64,000 nt of DNA from an uncultured Oscillospiraceae bacterium (GTDB lineage Bacteria > Bacillota > Clostridia > Oscillospirales > Acutalibacteraceae). Location: contig UQWL01000008.1 of NCBI GenBank assembly GCA_900544715.1, forward strand, positions 62,001-126,000, given 5' to 3'. The notes under the pieces are model-generated. The model was not told where the DNA came from. It saw only the letters and a list, made by a program, of their open reading frames with translations, and did no database searches. Numbering within the stretch: the stretch's first letter is position 1; every line of letters starts with the position of its first letter. A program made the position numbers and the translations under genes. Positions 34,106-42,957 of this stretch are shown piece by piece.

Positions 34106-35236
34106 TTACTTAAAATACATATAAAGCTGGCACTTGATCATGCCATTATATAACTTCCGCCTTTTATCGGCTCTTCTGCCGAACAGAGATTCAAATTGTT
34201 CAGATGGGCTAATAATATAATAACTCCATCCACGTTTTTTGTCAAACTTTTTCCCCATGATTCTATATAATTCATTGGCCTGCTGTATATCGAGCATTCT
34301 CTCGCCATAGGGCGGGTTGCAGATGAGCGTGCCCTTTTCCGTTACAGGGGTGAAATCCCGCAAATCGGCCTGCTTCCATGCAATATTCGCCTGAACGCCT
34401 GCGCGAAGGGCATTGGCCTTGGCAAGCTCAAGGGCGTCCGCATCAATATCAGAGCCGTAGGCCTGAAAATGCACCTCCCGCTTGACCAGGTCGCGCGCAC
34501 GCTCGCGCTCCTGTGCCCACGCGGTTTGGGGCAGGGCATCCCACCGCTCGGCGCTAAAATTTCGGTTGATCCCGGGCGCGATATTTTGGGCCATCATTGC
34601 CCCCTCAATTAGAATCGTGCCGGAGCCGCACATGGGATCATAAAGCGTGTGATAATCCCGCAGGCGTGCAAGGCTACAAAGAGAAGCGGAGAGCGTTTCC
34701 TTCAAAGGCGCATAATTTGCCTGCAGGCGGTATCCGCGCTTATGAAGCCCCGCGCCGGAGGTATCCAGCAGGAGGCTGACCGTATCCTTCATGATAGAAA
34801 ACTGGATTTGGTGGACAGGCCCCGTCTCTTCAAACCACGGGATATGATAAACACTTTTGAGCCGCTCCACCACTGCCTTTTTGATAATCGCCTGGCAATC
34901 ACTCACGCTGAAAAGCGCGGAATTGATGGAATACCCTTTCACAGGGAAGGCATCCTCTTTCCCAATCCACGCTTCCCACGGCAGTGCTTTCGTCCCCTCA
35001 AACAGCTCATCAAAGGTTTGGGCGGAAAAGGAGCCGACCAAAATTTGGATGCGCTCGGCAAACCGGCAGTTGATATTGGCGCGCGCGAGAAGATTCGCGT
35101 CGCCGGAAAAGAGCACGCGCCCGTTCTCTGCCGCCACATCGATTGCGTCCATATCACGCAACTCCTGCGCAATGAGGCTTTCCAACCCCAACAGGCACGG
35201 CACTACACAGCGGATTATCAGCTCGTTGCTTTGCAT
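34106..35236 (-). CDS. THUMP-domain class I RNA methyltransferase (RlmL/TrmN-like)
   Basis: About 376 residues. An N-terminal ferredoxin-like plus THUMP region (about 1-160, LIIRCVVPCLLGLESLIAQEL) binds RNA. The methyltransferase core has LYDPMCGSGTILIEGAMMA (SAM motif I), YGSDIDADALELAKANA and the catalytic LICNPPYGERML, as in N2-guanine RNA methyltransferases. It is the short form, without the RlmK domain of E. coli RlmL. The rRNA or tRNA target is undetermined. ATG 35236 is used, since AAGGATGG lies upstream. Confidence 0.88.
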   Translation of the reverse strand: MQSNELIIRCVVPCLLGLESLIAQELRDMDAIDVAAENGRVLFSGDANLLARANINCRFAERIQILVGSFSAQTFDELFEGTKALPWEAWIGKEDAFPVKGYSINSALFSVSDCQAIIKKAVVERLKSVYHIPWFEETGPVHQIQFSIMKDTVSLLLDTSGAGLHKRGYRLQANYAPLKETLSASLCSLARLRDYHTLYDPMCGSGTILIEGAMMAQNIAPGINRNFSAERWDALPQTAWAQERERARDLVKREVHFQAYGSDIDADALELAKANALRAGVQANIAWKQADLRDFTPVTEKGTLICNPPYGERMLDIQQANELYRIMGKKFDKKRGWSYYIISPSEQFESLFGRRADKRRKLYNGMIKCQLYMYFK

Positions 35237-35312
35237 AAAATGATAACCATCCTTTTTGTCAGTTATGATTCCCCCGCCATATCCGGATAGCGGGCATTCG
35301 ATTGTAATCAAA

Positions 35313-35344
35313 AAGAGGCGTCAGGGCAAGCCCTGCCGCCTCTT
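35313..35344 (-). terminator. Terminator between hpf and the RNA methyltransferase
   Basis: Stem AAGAGGCG/CGCCTCTT with inner CAGGGC/GCCCTG, followed by TTTTT on the minus strand. It ends the hpf transcript. Confidence 0.8.
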
Positions 35345-35417
35345 CTGCTTATTTTATACGGATCGCGCCCAATACGCAATCAAAACTTTCGGGAAACTCC
35401 TGCCAACTGCCCAGCCT

Positions 35418-35948
35418 TTATAGGGTATCCGGCTCAATCAACCCATAGCCGCCATCCTTGCGGCGGTAAACGACGTTGATCTGATTGGTCACCGCATTGA
35501 GGAACACGTAGAACTGATGGCCCAGCAGATTCATCTGCAAAATGGCCTCATCCACATCCTGCGGCTTGTTCAGAGGAATCTTTTTTGTGCGCACCACATC
35601 GAAATCCAGCTCCTCTGAAACCGGCTCCATATCCGTATACGCATCAAACGCGCCGGAACGCAGCCTCTTTTCCACCCGGGTTTTGTTTTTGCGGATCTGT
35701 CGTACCAGAGAATCAACGCAACCGTCCAGCGCATCCTCCATATCCTCCGCCCGCTCTTCCGCACGGAAAATCATGCCGCCATGCGCGACGGTGATCTCCA
35801 CAATCTTGGCGGATTTCTCCACAGTGGCGGTGATTTTGGCCTCCGCCTCCTCGCCGAAAAAGCGCTCGATCTTCGCAAGCTTCTTTTCCGCACGTGTTTT
35901 GAAGGATTCTCTTGGCGTGCATTTGCGTCCGGTAATGGTTATTTTCAT
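35418..35948 (-). CDS. hpf: Ribosome hibernation promoting factor, long form
   Basis: Dimerises 70S ribosomes into inactive 100S particles in stationary phase. 176 residues. The N-terminal HPF domain (KITITGRKCTPRESFKTRAEKKLAKIERFF shape, about 1-100) binds the decoding centre. The C-terminal dimerisation domain (about 120-176, VVRTKKIPLNKPQDVDEAIL and LLGHQFYVFLNAVTNQINVV) marks the long form. ATG 35948 follows GGGGATG. A separate promoter lies upstream. Confidence 0.94.
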   Translation of the reverse strand: MKITITGRKCTPRESFKTRAEKKLAKIERFFGEEAEAKITATVEKSAKIVEITVAHGGMIFRAEERAEDMEDALDGCVDSLVRQIRKNKTRVEKRLRSGAFDAYTDMEPVSEELDFDVVRTKKIPLNKPQDVDEAILQMNLLGHQFYVFLNAVTNQINVVYRRKDGGYGLIEPDTL

Positions 35949-36046
35949 AACGACATCCCCTTCTTCTATATTGAATCCCTGAAGCAAAGCGGTGCTACCG
36001 CCACTCCAAAGGGACCTACGAATAAGAATGCCCTCCTCTGATTCTC

Positions 36047-36074
36047 ATTATAGCACATATGTACAGAATAGCAA
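36047..36074 (-). promoter_or_regulatory. Promoter of hpf
   Basis: TTGCTA (36069-36074), 16 bp, TATAAT (36047-36052) on the minus strand. Confidence 0.6.
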
Positions 36075-36079
36075 AGGGT

Positions 36080-36922
36080 TTATAGAATTTTTTTGAGATG
36101 TCTTGTAACATGGCAACCAATATTAACCGCAACCGGTAAGCCCGCAATGTGGGTTGCGTACGCCTCCACGTTGACCGCGAGCGCGGTCGTTTTACCGCCG
36201 AAACCCTGCGGGCCGATGCCGAGGCCGTTTACGCGCTCCATCAGCTCTTGCTCAAGCTGGGCGTAATAGGGCTCCGGATTCCGCTGAGAAACCGGGCGGC
36301 ACAGCGCCTTTTTGGCGAGCAGGGCGCACGATTCAAAATCGCCGCCGATCCCGACGCCCACTACCATCGGCGGGCAAGGGTTACCGCCCGCCTTGCGCAC
36401 CGTGTCTACGACAAATTCGACCACACCCGCCCTGCCGGCAGCCGGGGTCAGCATTTGCAGACAGCTCATATTTTCACTGCCAAAGCCCTTGGGCGCAACG
36501 GTCAGGCTTACCCGGTCGCCTGGCACGATACGCGTGTGCAGCACAGCAGGCGTGTTGTCGCCAGTGTTGATACGCTCTAACGGGTCGGCCACGACTGAAC
36601 AGCGCAGCAGCCCTTCTGTATAGCCCCGGCGCACGCCTTCGTTGACCGCCTCCTCAAACGCCCCGCCGGTGAAGTGCACCTCCTGGCCGATCTCCGCGAA
36701 TACAACCGCCATGCCGGTATCCTGACAGACGGGGATATCCAGCTCCCGCGCGGCATCAAGATTATCGAGCAAATCCTGCATGATGCCCTTCGGCAGCGCT
36801 TGTTCCTCACAGCCCGCGCAGGAGGAGATGCACTGCGTCAAATCTTCTGGCAGCCGCTTATTCGCCTTGATGCACAGTTCACGCACCGCCTGTGTTACTT
36901 CAGAAACATCCATTTCCCGCAT
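36080..36922 (-). CDS. Fumarate hydratase class I, alpha subunit
   Basis: Fe-S-dependent hydratase subunit of about 280 residues that interconverts fumarate and malate (or tartrate-type substrates) with a beta partner. PVCQDTGMAVVFAEIGQEVH carries the conserved C-Q-D-T-G. GFGSENMSCLQMLTPAAG and CPPMVVGVGIGGDFE are also family blocks. A CISSCAGC cluster near residue 40 may ligate iron. The beta subunit gene, usually next to it, is absent on both sides. It is the last gene of a nucleoside-salvage group. ATG 36922 is used (AAAGGA upstream); residues further upstream are not conserved. Confidence 0.85.
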   Translation of the reverse strand: MREMDVSEVTQAVRELCIKANKRLPEDLTQCISSCAGCEEQALPKGIMQDLLDNLDAARELDIPVCQDTGMAVVFAEIGQEVHFTGGAFEEAVNEGVRRGYTEGLLRCSVVADPLERINTGDNTPAVLHTRIVPGDRVSLTVAPKGFGSENMSCLQMLTPAAGRAGVVEFVVDTVRKAGGNPCPPMVVGVGIGGDFESCALLAKKALCRPVSQRNPEPYYAQLEQELMERVNGLGIGPQGFGGKTTALAVNVEAYATHIAGLPVAVNIGCHVTRHLKKIL

Positions 36923-36962
36923 AAAACAATCATTCCTTTCTGATGGCCAGGGATTTTCCGGC

Positions 36963-38123
36963 TTACATTGCCTGATGTAAAATTTCTCCTCCGCCCACGA
37001 CCAAAGCCGGTTTCGCGGCAATGGTCAGGGGATCGCAGGGGAACAGGGAGAAATCCGCATCCTTGCCCGGCTCGATGGAGCCCACGCGGCCGGAGATGCC
37101 GCAGATCTCGGCTGGAGTGAGCGTGATGGCGCGCAGCGCCGCCTCATAGGGCAGCCCCTCCCGCACGGCAAGCCCCGCGCAGATGGGCAGATACTGAATT
37201 GGGATCACTGGGTGATCCGTGATGATCGAAATGCGCACGCCCGCCTTTTGCAGAATGCCGGGCGTGGCCGGGGTGAGCTCGTGCAGCTCCGGCTTGCAGC
37301 GCTCGGAGATCAGCGGCCCGCTCATGGCGGCCACATGGCGCTTGGCGAGCGCCTCCGCAATTTTGTGCCCCTGCGTGCAGTGGACGACTGCGTAATTCAG
37401 GCCGAATTCCTCTGCAATGCGCATTGCGGTACAGATATCGTCCGCGCGGTGCGCGTGGATATGGACGGGAAGTCCCTTTGTAAACAGCGGCTCCAATGCT
37501 TCGAGCTTTGCATCGAATTCCCAGAGCTCGCCCTCCGTTTGGGCGCGCTTCTTTTTTTCGATATATTCCCGCGTTTTGGCGAGCTGCTCACGGATGATGG
37601 CAGCGGTGGCCATGCGCGTGGTGGGCGCTTCATTCTTTTCATGATAGACGGATTTCGGGTTTTCACCGAGCGCAAATTTCATAGCGACAGGCGCTTTGAT
37701 GACCATATCGTCGATGAAGCGGCCATAGGTTTTCATCGCGATAAGCTGCCCGCCAATGGGGTTGGCGCTCCCCGGGCCGGTGACAACACTCGTCACACCC
37801 GCGCGCGCAGCCTCTTCAAAGCAATAATCGAGGGGATTAACCGCGTCGAGCGCGCGCAGCTGCGGGGTGCAGGGGTCAGTTTGCTCGTTAATATCATCGC
37901 CCTCAAAGCCGAGAGAATCCTCGCAGATGCCAATGTGCGTGTGCGAATCGATAAATCCGGGCAAAAGCCGGGCGCCTCGCGCGTCGATCACCTCGCCTGC
38001 CGAAAGCTTTGGGAGCTCCTCCATCGGGCCTACGGCGACAATTTGATCCTTTAGGGTATCCACAAACCCATCCTCGATGATCGGGCCGGAGATGGTATAA
38101 ATTTTTGCATGAATAATACGCAT
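36963..38123 (-). CDS. Amidohydrolase family protein (imidazolonepropionase-like)
   Basis: Metal-dependent hydrolase, 386 residues. Metal ligands are seen as DSHTHIG (first His pair), VHIHAHRADD, AVVHCTQGHK, and SIITDHPV (last Asp). N-terminal and C-terminal strands (ISGPIIEDGFVDTL; SGRVGSIEPGKDADFSLF) form the usual composite beta sandwich. Preference for a cyclic amide is likely; the substrate is unknown. It follows cdd closely, which hints at nucleobase or nucleoside breakdown. Confidence 0.85.
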   Translation of the reverse strand: MRIIHAKIYTISGPIIEDGFVDTLKDQIVAVGPMEELPKLSAGEVIDARGARLLPGFIDSHTHIGICEDSLGFEGDDINEQTDPCTPQLRALDAVNPLDYCFEEAARAGVTSVVTGPGSANPIGGQLIAMKTYGRFIDDMVIKAPVAMKFALGENPKSVYHEKNEAPTTRMATAAIIREQLAKTREYIEKKKRAQTEGELWEFDAKLEALEPLFTKGLPVHIHAHRADDICTAMRIAEEFGLNYAVVHCTQGHKIAEALAKRHVAAMSGPLISERCKPELHELTPATPGILQKAGVRISIITDHPVIPIQYLPICAGLAVREGLPYEAALRAITLTPAEICGISGRVGSIEPGKDADFSLFPCDPLTIAAKPALVVGGGEILHQAM

Positions 38124-38156
38124 TGTTTTTTTCCTTTCCAAAACAAACTGAAACGG

Positions 38157-38552
38157 CTAGAGCGAAAAACTCTCCGGCAGAAGCTGCGAAAGCGTAAATT
38201 CCCGTCGTTCTCCATCCGCCCTGCCGAGCAGGATGCGAAAATCATCCGCGCAGAATTCTCGCATGACCTGGCGGCAAACACCGCAGGGCGGGCAAAAGCC
38301 GGAATCGAGCCCCTTCTCCCCGCCAACGACCGCGATGGCTGTAAACGCCCGCTCGCCCTCGCTGACCGCCTTCGCGAAGGCGGTGCGCTCCGCGCAAATG
38401 GTGGGCGAATAGGAGGCGTTTTCGAGATTGCAGCCGAGATAGACGCGCCCGCTCGCCGCCAGCAACGCAGCGCCGACCTGAAAGCCGGAATAGGGCGCAT
38501 AGGCGCGCGCCATCGCCTGCCGCGCAAGGGAGATAAGCTCTGTATCCGTCAT
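38157..38552 (-). CDS. cdd: Cytidine deaminase
   Basis: Zinc enzyme that converts (deoxy)cytidine to (deoxy)uridine. 131 residues, the small tetrameric type. The catalytic CAERTAFAKA and the second zinc motif PPCGVCRQVMREF give three Cys ligands and the catalytic Glu. APYSGFQVGAALL is the conserved start. ATG 38552 is preceded by AAGGA. It is cotranscribed with deoB upstream. Confidence 0.95.
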   Translation of the reverse strand: MTDTELISLARQAMARAYAPYSGFQVGAALLAASGRVYLGCNLENASYSPTICAERTAFAKAVSEGERAFTAIAVVGGEKGLDSGFCPPCGVCRQVMREFCADDFRILLGRADGERREFTLSQLLPESFSL

Positions 38553-38598
38553 AGAATGATCCTTCCCTTCCATCCGGTTGGACGTTTCTGAAATTTCC

Positions 38599-39783
38599 TC
38601 ACGCTTTGGGGAGCAGCCCCGCAAAGCTCTCGCCCGCAATCGGGCCGTTCGCGCCCAAGAGCTCCATCGCCGTTTTGCCGATATCCGCAAAGCTCTCCCG
38701 CGTGCCCAGCGGCACAGGGGCGATTTTTTCCCCATAGACGAGCAGCGGGGTATATTCCCGCGAATGATCGGTGCTCGGCGTTGCCGGGTCACAGCCGTGG
38801 TCGGCGGTAATCATGAGCACATCATCCGCCCCCAAATGCGGCAGCAAACCGGCCAGCCAGCCGTCAAAGGCAGCAATGGCCGCGGCATAGCCCTCCACAT
38901 CGTTGCGGTGGCCATACAGCATATCAAAATCAACGAGATTGACAAAGCAAAGGCCTCGAAAATCCTCGTTTACCAGCCGCCTTGTTTGCGCCATGCCATC
39001 CGCGTTGCCCTTGGTTGGGATCGCGCGGGAGATGCCGCGCCCGGCAAAAATATCGCTGATTTTCCCCACGGCGACCGTCCCCCGGCCCTGCTCCCGCAGC
39101 AGATCGAGCATCGTAACGCCCGGCGGCTCCAGAGAAAAATCGTGCCGGTTCGCGGTGCGCGTGAAGTGCGGATACACGCCGGTAAAGGGGCGGGCGATCA
39201 CGCGGCCCACCGCATGTTTGCCCGTGAGGATCGCGCGCGCCTTACGGCAGATTTCATAGAGCTCTTCCGGCGGAACGAGCGATTCATGCGCCGCGATTTG
39301 AAAGACGCTGTCCGCCGAGGTGTAGACGATCAGCTTGCCCGTTTCCAAGTGCGCCCGGCCATAGTCCAGGATGACCTGTGTGCCGGAATAGGGGCGGTTG
39401 CAGAGCACGCCGCGCCCGGTTGCCTGTGTGAAAGCATCGAGCACCTCCTCGGGAAAACCCTCCGGATAGGTTGGCAAAGGCTGATCGGAAATCAGGCCCG
39501 CGATCTCCCAATGCCCAGTTGTTGTATCCTTGCCCTTGGAGCGCTCTGCGCAGCGGCCATAGGCGGCAAGCGGCGCTTTTACGCCATTTCGGCAAGAAAC
39601 GCCTTCGGTGTTGAAAAGCCCCAGCCTTTGCAGCGTATCCGCCCGGAATGCGGGAGAGCGTGAAATGCTTCGAAGCGTGTTGCTGCCCGCATCGCCATAG
39701 GCCGCAGCATCCGGTAGTTCACCGATGCCGAAGCTGTCGAGCACAATGAGAAAAATCCGCTTGCATGAGAGAGAGGGCGCCAT
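38599..39783 (-). CDS. deoB: Phosphopentomutase
   Basis: Interconverts (deoxy)ribose-1-phosphate and -5-phosphate in nucleoside salvage. 394 residues of the alkaline phosphatase fold. IFLIVLDSFGIGELPDA holds the metal Asp, KGKDTTTGHWEIAG the phosphorylated Thr, and TADHGCDPATPSTDHSREY the remaining metal ligands. First gene of a minus-strand run deoB-cdd-amidohydrolase-fumarase alpha. Confidence 0.96.
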   Translation of the reverse strand: MAPSLSCKRIFLIVLDSFGIGELPDAAAYGDAGSNTLRSISRSPAFRADTLQRLGLFNTEGVSCRNGVKAPLAAYGRCAERSKGKDTTTGHWEIAGLISDQPLPTYPEGFPEEVLDAFTQATGRGVLCNRPYSGTQVILDYGRAHLETGKLIVYTSADSVFQIAAHESLVPPEELYEICRKARAILTGKHAVGRVIARPFTGVYPHFTRTANRHDFSLEPPGVTMLDLLREQGRGTVAVGKISDIFAGRGISRAIPTKGNADGMAQTRRLVNEDFRGLCFVNLVDFDMLYGHRNDVEGYAAAIAAFDGWLAGLLPHLGADDVLMITADHGCDPATPSTDHSREYTPLLVYGEKIAPVPLGTRESFADIGKTAMELLGANGPIAGESFAGLLPKA

Positions 39784-39833
39784 AATTGTTCCTCCATTTG
39801 ATACCCCTGGTGGGCAAAGGGTAAGCTAAATAT

Positions 39834-39862
39834 AGTATACACTGCACCATTCCCGCTTGCAA
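39834..39862 (-). promoter_or_regulatory. Promoter of the deoB operon
   Basis: TTGCAA (39857-39862), 17 bp, TATACT (39834-39839) on the minus strand. Confidence 0.55.
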
Positions 39863-39910
39863 GCGCCCTGTGAGACGAATGCGAAAAGCGGATCAAAAAG
39901 CGCTTTTTCC

Positions 39911-39939
39911 TTGTCAAATTGCACCAAATGCGTTAAGAT
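39911..39939 (+). promoter_or_regulatory. Promoter of the metallophosphoesterase gene
   Basis: TTGTCA (39911-39916), 17 bp, TAAGAT (39934-39939). Confidence 0.6.
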
Positions 39940-39988
39940 AAAGAGAACTTATTTTAGCATGATAAACGGGGAAAGAAGGTTTTATGCA

Positions 39989-41095
39989 ATGTCGAAAGAA
40001 AAAAAAGCTGTGATTATCATTGTAGCCATCGTCGTTGTGCTGGCAGTGGCTGCGGGGATCATCCTGATGCCGCGCCACGGGAAAACGGTGGCGGACACCT
40101 GGTCGCCCTATGATACATACGGCGGGCAAAAATGGATTCGCACAATCGAAAAGCAGCCGGGCAAGGATTTTAAAATTTTGCAGATCACCGATACGCAGCT
40201 CTACATGCTGCCGGGTGACAACAAAAAAGCGCTGGAATTGACGAAAGAGCTTGTCACACAGGAAAAGCCAGACCTTGTGGTGCTCACGGGCGATAACGTA
40301 TCCGCCCTGTTTACCGACTGGCTGCTCGATGATGTGATCGACTGCATGGAAAGCCTCGGCGTGCCGTGGGCGCCTGTTTACGGCAACCACGACGGCGAGG
40401 GCAAAGCCGACCTCAAATGGCAGGGCGAGCAGTTCATGGAGGCGGAGCACTGCCTCTATCAGCCCGGGCCGAGCAACCTCACAGGCGAGGGAAACTACAT
40501 CATCAACGTGACGGAAAACGGCAAGGTCGTCCAATCCCTGATCCTGATGGATTCCGGCAATCACGATACCTACGGCGACGGCTCCGGGGAAGAGACCTCC
40601 GCCTATGCCTATATCCACTACGATCAGATTGAATGGTACAAATGGGCCATCCGCAACGTGAGCGCGCAGCAATACGGCAGCTTTGACCCTGCCAGCGGCA
40701 AGGTGGTAGAATCCATGGCCTTCTTCCACATTGCACTGCCGGAGATGAAGGAGGCGCTCGCGCCCTACCTCGATGAAAACGGCCTGGGCGAGGTGCCCGC
40801 ACAGCTTGGCTTTGGCGCGATTCGCGAGGGCATTGCCTGCCCGCCGCTCAACTCCGGCTTATTTGACGCGATGAAGGAGCTTGGCAGCACCAAGAATATA
40901 TTTTTCGGCCACGACCACGCAAACGACGCCTCCGTTGTATATGAAGGCATCCGCATGACCTACGGGGTGAAAACCGGCCCCAGCCCGAAGCCATGGAACG
41001 ACGCGGTTGCCTACGGCGGCACGCGGATCACGCTGAAGGATGCGGATCATTCCGTGCTGGTGGAGCATATTTACAAGGGCGGCCCGGAGAAATAG
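39989..41095 (+). CDS. Membrane-anchored metallophosphoesterase
   Basis: 368 residues. After the start MSKEKK, one N-terminal transmembrane helix (about 7-26, VIIIVAIVVVLAVAAGIIL) directs the enzyme outside. The calcineurin-like core has all five motifs: ILQITDTQLY, VVLTGDNVS, PVYGNHDGE, FFHIALPE, and FFGHDHANDA. Extracellular phosphodiesterase or pyrophosphatase activity is expected, target unknown. The 3' end overlaps the convergent regulator gene by 68 bp. Confidence 0.85.
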   Translation: MSKEKKAVIIIVAIVVVLAVAAGIILMPRHGKTVADTWSPYDTYGGQKWIRTIEKQPGKDFKILQITDTQLYMLPGDNKKALELTKELVTQEKPDLVVLTGDNVSALFTDWLLDDVIDCMESLGVPWAPVYGNHDGEGKADLKWQGEQFMEAEHCLYQPGPSNLTGEGNYIINVTENGKVVQSLILMDSGNHDTYGDGSGEETSAYAYIHYDQIEWYKWAIRNVSAQQYGSFDPASGKVVESMAFFHIALPEMKEALAPYLDENGLGEVPAQLGFGAIREGIACPPLNSGLFDAMKELGSTKNIFFGHDHANDASVVYEGIRMTYGVKTGPSPKPWNDAVAYGGTRITLKDADHSVLVEHIYKGGPEK

Positions 41096-41732
41096 CGTTC
41101 TCTCTCTCCCGTTGCTCTCCTTTCTCCTCCCCAAACAGCAGATCATCCGCCCGGATGGAAAACAGCTGCACCATACGCATCAAAGCGGCTGTATCGGGCA
41201 ATTCCACATCGCGCTCCCACCGGCTTACCGCCGCCTCATCGCAAGACAGGGCGGCGGCAAGCTGTTTTTTTGTGAGCGCATGCTGCATCCGCAGCCTCTG
41301 AACCCGCCCGCCGATCGTGTGGCCCTCATGGCTGGAAGCGGCAAGCACCTGAGAGGCCTGCGAAACCATCTGCAAATAATCAGATTCCTCCTTTTCCCGC
41401 TCCAGGGCCAGAACGGCATATTTCAGGCGGCTGTCAATCACCTCCTGCGCGCGGCGCAGCGTGCGGGAAACCGTGGAGCGGCTCCGCCCCGTTTCCCGCG
41501 CGATTTGAGCGGGCTTTTCCCCTTCCAGCCAGCAGCGTTCCAGCAGCTGCCGCTGCGAGGGGCTCAGCTCCTCCTGAATGATCTGCTCCAACGCCCGCGC
41601 CAGCCTGCAAACTGTTTGCCTGTGGCGCTCTTCCTCTGCGGAGAGAAACGCCTGCCCGGCCCAGCTTTGATAAGCGAGATGATCCCACCCCTTTTGTGAA
41701 CAGGCAGCCGACCGCCTACCATGTTGCTTCAT
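41028..41732 (-). CDS. Dual helix-turn-helix regulator (sigma-70 region 4-like plus XRE domain)
   Basis: 234 residues with two apparent DNA-binding modules. The first (about 55-105) reads LSPSQRQLLERCWLEGEKPA and GRSRSTVSRTLRRAQE, like a sigma region 4. The second (about 145-205) reads LRMQHALTKKQLAAALSCDE and AVSRWERDVELPDTAALMRM, an XRE/Cro helix-turn-helix. It lacks sigma region 2, so it is not a complete sigma factor. A strong promoter and a GAAC-N4-GTTC dyad lie upstream, compatible with autoregulation. It overlaps the convergent phosphoesterase gene. Confidence 0.75.
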   Translation of the reverse strand: MKQHGRRSAACSQKGWDHLAYQSWAGQAFLSAEEERHRQTVCRLARALEQIIQEELSPSQRQLLERCWLEGEKPAQIARETGRSRSTVSRTLRRAQEVIDSRLKYAVLALEREKEESDYLQMVSQASQVLAASSHEGHTIGGRVQRLRMQHALTKKQLAAALSCDEAAVSRWERDVELPDTAALMRMVQLFSIRADDLLFGEEKGEQRERENAISPGRPCKYAPPARNDPHPSA

Positions 41733-41790
41733 AAAATCAAACCCTTCTCTATTTTTCCCATTCCGACGAATTATTGTTTCGGCAAGAAAT

Positions 41791-41804
41791 AGAACAAATG
41801 TTCT
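41791..41804. promoter_or_regulatory. Candidate operator AGAACAAATGTTCT
   Basis: Inverted repeat with 6-bp arms around AA (one central mismatch allowed). It fits the Firmicute LexA/DinR core GAAC-N4-GTTC but lacks the flanking C and G. It lies between the -10 box and the start of the dual-HTH gene. Confidence 0.4.
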
Positions 41805-41817
41805 TTCACTGATTCTT

Positions 41818-41846
41818 ATTATAGATCAATTGTTACAATTTGTCAA
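41818..41846 (-). promoter_or_regulatory. Perfect sigma-A promoter of the dual-HTH regulator
   Basis: TTGACA (41841-41846), 17 bp, TATAAT (41818-41823) on the minus strand. Confidence 0.85.
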
Positions 41847-41931
41847 TCTTATCAAAAATCAAATTGTTCTTCCGTTAAAATTCTGAAAAGAGAAGGCCCG
41901 GATCTCCTCAACTCCATTGCGGCCGTCGTTT

Positions 41932-41978
41932 AAAAAATACGCCGCAGGATACGAAATGCATCCTGCGGCGTATTTTTT
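41932..41978 (-). terminator. Terminator after the tandem EEP genes
   Basis: Perfect 14-bp stem ATACGCCGCAGGAT/ATCCTGCGGCGTAT flanked by A and T runs, so it can work on both strands. Confidence 0.88.
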
Positions 41979-41992
41979 CATTCGGTGCCTGT

Positions 41993-42913
41993 TTAATGGA
42001 TCAGCAGATCCGTATAGATCATGCAATGGTCAGAAGGAATACGGCCGTCCACCAGATCAGTCACCACGCGGTAGACCTTGGGCGTGACGGTATCCTTAGT
42101 GACGAAGAGGTAGTCAATCGGGCTTTTGCCCGCCAGCCCTTCCATATCAAAACCGTTGAAGGTGCCCATGCTCATGGTATCCGGCGCGAGATATTTGCTG
42201 TCGCCCAGCACGGCGGTCATCCCACGGTAGACCTCGGAGCCCTCCGACACATTGAAATCCCCTGTGCAAACCGTGGGCAGGTTCAGCTCCGCGATCTTAT
42301 CCAAAATGAGCTGCACGCTGTTGAAACGCGCCTGTGCGCCGACGTGATCGAGGTGCGTGTTGAAATGCGCATAGCTCTCCCCTGTCTCCTTATTGCGGAG
42401 CACCGCCCAGGTGCATATGCGATTCAACTGTGCATCCCAGCCCTTAGAGGGCTTTTGCGGCGTTTCGGAGAGCCAGAAGCTGCCGGAATCAACAAGATCA
42501 TATTTCTCCTTCAGGTAGAAAATCGGCGTAAATTCATCAAACACATAACCATCTCTGCCAATGCCCACATAGGCATAGGCGGGCAGCGCTGTTTGAAGGG
42601 CGACCAGCCAGCCGGGGTGCGCCTCCTGCAAGCCAATGGAATCGGGCGCATATTTTTTGATCGTTTCAGCAACCGCGCGGATGCGGAAAAGGAAGAAATT
42701 TTCGCCCTCCCCCGCCGTTTGCACATTAAAGCTGGCGGCGCGCACCGCACCGGGGTAAATCTCCACCTGCGCCGCAGGCGGATCATCCGGGATCTCTGGG
42801 AGGACGCCATCCGGGATTTTGACAAGCCCTCCCGTCATAATTGAGAGCAGCGTGCCAAGAGACAGAACCAGAGCGACAACCTTATTCATCATGAGCTTCA
42901 GCAATGCCTGCAT
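41993..42913 (-). CDS. Secreted endonuclease/exonuclease/phosphatase family protein (EEP-1)
   Basis: 306 residues. An N-terminal hydrophobic segment (VVALVLSLGTLLSIMTGGLV) suggests secretion or membrane anchoring. The EEP fold motifs follow in order: AASFNVQ, SIGLQEAHPG (metal Glu), FNTHLDHVG (Asp/His), CTGDFNVSEGS (Asp, Asn), and IPSDHCMIY (catalytic Asp-His pair). Members include DNases, phosphodiesterases and sphingomyelinases. The substrate is unclear, but export argues for extracellular nucleic acid or phospholipid. Second of two tandem paralogs. Confidence 0.82.
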   Translation of the reverse strand: MQALLKLMMNKVVALVLSLGTLLSIMTGGLVKIPDGVLPEIPDDPPAAQVEIYPGAVRAASFNVQTAGEGENFFLFRIRAVAETIKKYAPDSIGLQEAHPGWLVALQTALPAYAYVGIGRDGYVFDEFTPIFYLKEKYDLVDSGSFWLSETPQKPSKGWDAQLNRICTWAVLRNKETGESYAHFNTHLDHVGAQARFNSVQLILDKIAELNLPTVCTGDFNVSEGSEVYRGMTAVLGDSKYLAPDTMSMGTFNGFDMEGLAGKSPIDYLFVTKDTVTPKVYRVVTDLVDGRIPSDHCMIYTDLLIH

Positions 42914-42957
42914 GACTGTTTACCATCCTTTCTTCCCCTCGGTTGTGTGATTAGGCT

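Noticed and set aside
38578..39663. 361-codon plus-strand frame opposite deoB
   Set aside because: Shadow of deoB; no start signals and no domain pattern.
41028..41732. Complete ECF sigma factor for the TGCAAC-N16-CGTT promoters
   Set aside because: The protein has a region 4-like HTH but no region 2, so it cannot by itself recognise the -10 element.
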